Assembly: GCA_002505805.1 (NCBI GenBank)
Contig: DAWB01000042.1
Coordinates: 2,495-8,711 of the forward strand
Source: Methanosaeta sp. UBA80
GTDB taxonomy: Archaea; Halobacteriota; Methanosarcinia; Methanotrichales; Methanotrichaceae
DNA length: 6,217 nucleotides
Direction: 5' to 3'
Part shown: one piece after another, positions 5,464-6,217 of the stretch
Position numbering within the stretch: the first letter of the stretch is position 1
Layout of the letters: every line of letters starts with the position of its first letter
The notes under the pieces: generated by a model
Seen by the model: only the letters and a program-made list of their open reading frames with translations
Databases searched by the model: none
What the model was told of the DNA's origin: nothing
Position numbers and translations under genes: made by a program

Positions 5464-6099
5464 ATGGTAATTGCCTACCCAGGATTGAATGTCTCAGGAC
5501 TTGGCAAGAAGATCCCAGCTCGCAGCCCCGGCCAGGTTCTTCATCTTCTCTTCGTAGGCTATATTACTTCCAGAAAAGGGGTGGATGTACTTATCCGGGC
5601 CACGGAGATCCTCATTAAAGAGAGGGGAATGAAGAATACTATTATTCATATTGTCGGGAATACTGAAATCGATAAAAATTATTTTCAGGAAATAAAAAAT
5701 TATTCACAGAATGCCGCCATTGATCAGCATATAATCTTTCATGGATGGGTCGATAACCGGGAGATTGAGGAGCTGTACCTCAAAGCGGATATTTTCGTCT
5801 TTCCATCTCTCATGGAGGGCTTTGGCATGGTCCTGGCCGAGGCCGCATCTTATGGACTGCCAATCGTAACCACCGATGCCGGTGCCATACCCTATTTGAT
5901 CAAAGATGGCGTCAATGGCATCCTAGTACCTCCCGGGGATGCAAAAAGCCTGGCTCTTGCCATAGAGCATCTCGCCGCATCCCCCGATCTAAGAGAGGAG
6001 TTCAGCCAGGCCAACCGCAAGCTTGCAGAGAAATTTCAATGGGAAAGGTCCCTTTCAAAAATCACAGCATTTCTGCAGAAGCTTGCCGACCTGGCCTAA
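5464..6099 (+). CDS. GT4-like glycosyltransferase, C-terminal donor-binding part
   Basis: This is the sugar-nucleotide-binding half of the same GT-B enzyme. The homologous reading frame really begins at 5392 (SDGIVVNSRFTCES), and the ATG at 5464 is only the first Met in it, preceded by a modest GGAG at 5450-5453. It shows the linker YPGLNVSG, the second Rossmann opening HLLFVGYITSRKGVDVLIRA (about 27-46 from this Met), HIVGNTE, HGWVDNREI, and the E-x7-E motif in MEGFGMVLAEAASYGLPIV (E118 and E126), which binds the donor sugar. VNGILVPPGD follows at about 149-158. These are hallmarks of Glycos_transf_1 (GT4) proteins. Donor and acceptor are not predictable. Without the N-terminal half it is unlikely to work by itself. 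GC content rises toward its end (35 of 60 bases at 5821-5880), unlike the first half of the gene. It runs toward the hemB at the right edge, with 85 bases between stop codons. Confidence 0.85.
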   Translation: MVIAYPGLNVSGLGKKIPARSPGQVLHLLFVGYITSRKGVDVLIRATEILIKERGMKNTIIHIVGNTEIDKNYFQEIKNYSQNAAIDQHIIFHGWVDNREIEELYLKADIFVFPSLMEGFGMVLAEAASYGLPIVTTDAGAIPYLIKDGVNGILVPPGDAKSLALAIEHLAASPDLREEFSQANRKLAEKFQWERSLSKITAFLQKLADLA

Positions 6100-6184
6100 G
6101 AGACCACTATCGCTCCGAATTAAAGACCAAGCTGAGCGAGGGCTTAGTGGCGAGGGCTGGTGGGGGCCTCCAGAGACCAGGTCC

Positions 6185-6217
6185 CTACAGCCCCAGCCTG
6201 GCGAACTCCTTGGCCCA
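6185..6217 (-). CDS. hemB: Second hemB, last ten codons only (cut by window edge)
   Basis: On the minus strand the window ends in WAKEFARLGL followed by TAG at 6185-6187. The WAKEFA core is identical to the C-terminus of the hemB remnant ([10 protein letters not shown]), and AKE-x-AR is the usual end of porphobilinogen synthase. The shared DNA is 18 identical bases (6200-6217 against 3170-3187), and the match is still running at the edge. The tail ARLGL is closer to the family norm than the remnant's AGL. The rest of the gene lies outside, so whether it is full length and intact cannot be seen; a functional copy is expected because the left one is broken. Confidence 0.6.
   Translation of the reverse strand, partial: WAKEFARLGL
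6200..6217. repeat. Direct repeat at hemB 3' end, right copy
   Basis: Identical to 3170-3187 and still matching at the last base of the window. Together the two copies bracket the glycosyltransferase genes. Confidence 0.75.

Noticed and set aside
6100..6184. Transposon end or attachment site between the GT4 gene and the right hemB
   Set aside because: Only short imperfect symmetry (such as GACCAGGTC near 6174-6182) is present, and nothing there matches the left boundary near 3700-3740.

Overview
The window looks like chromosome from a methanogenic archaeon, most likely a Methanothrix (Methanosaeta)-like member of the Methanosarcinia/Methanomicrobia. This is inferred from three things: a SufC-type ATPase, LysA and HemB of archaeal character; TATA-type promoters about 25-30 bases upstream of starts, several apparently giving leaderless or near-leaderless transcripts; and an oligo-T terminator. 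No 16S or methanogenesis marker is present, so the genus is a guess.

Left part (1-2471, all minus strand, GC-rich). Transcription runs from right to left: lysA (diaminopimelate decarboxylase, last step of lysine synthesis), then 22 bases later an unrecognised 190-residue soluble protein, then sufC (Fe-S cluster assembly ATPase), which runs off the left edge and has its own likely promoter. The stretch 2472-2777 holds no gene that I can support. Next is a 65-residue single-span membrane protein (2778-2975, minus) with a clear TATA box and an inverted repeat just upstream.

Right part (3161-6217). A broken, N-terminally truncated copy of the 3' half of hemB (porphobilinogen synthase, minus strand) lies at 3161 to about 3700, with at least two single-base frameshifts and changes at conserved residues. 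Immediately beyond it, on the plus strand and in much AT-richer DNA, are two glycosyltransferase genes. The first is a GT2-family enzyme (about 3799-4857). The second is a GT4-like GT-B enzyme (4974-6099) split by one frameshift near 5391. At the right edge (6185-6217, minus) the last codons of another hemB appear, sharing 18 identical bases with the end of the broken copy exactly 3030 bases away.

The layout is therefore hemB fragment, AT-rich glycosyltransferase cassette, second hemB. It is best explained by insertion of a glycosylation module at the 3' part of hemB, with a new hemB end on one side and a displaced, decaying end on the other. The glycosyltransferases would act at the cytoplasmic face on surface glycans or glycoproteins, but both show damage or oddities: an internal copied 25-base patch and a D-to-N change at the metal-binding motif in the GT2 gene, and the frameshift in the GT4 gene. 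I see no CRISPR array, transposase, integrase, tRNA or rRNA, and no clearly new defence or mobile system. The main discovery lead is the hemB-bounded cassette.
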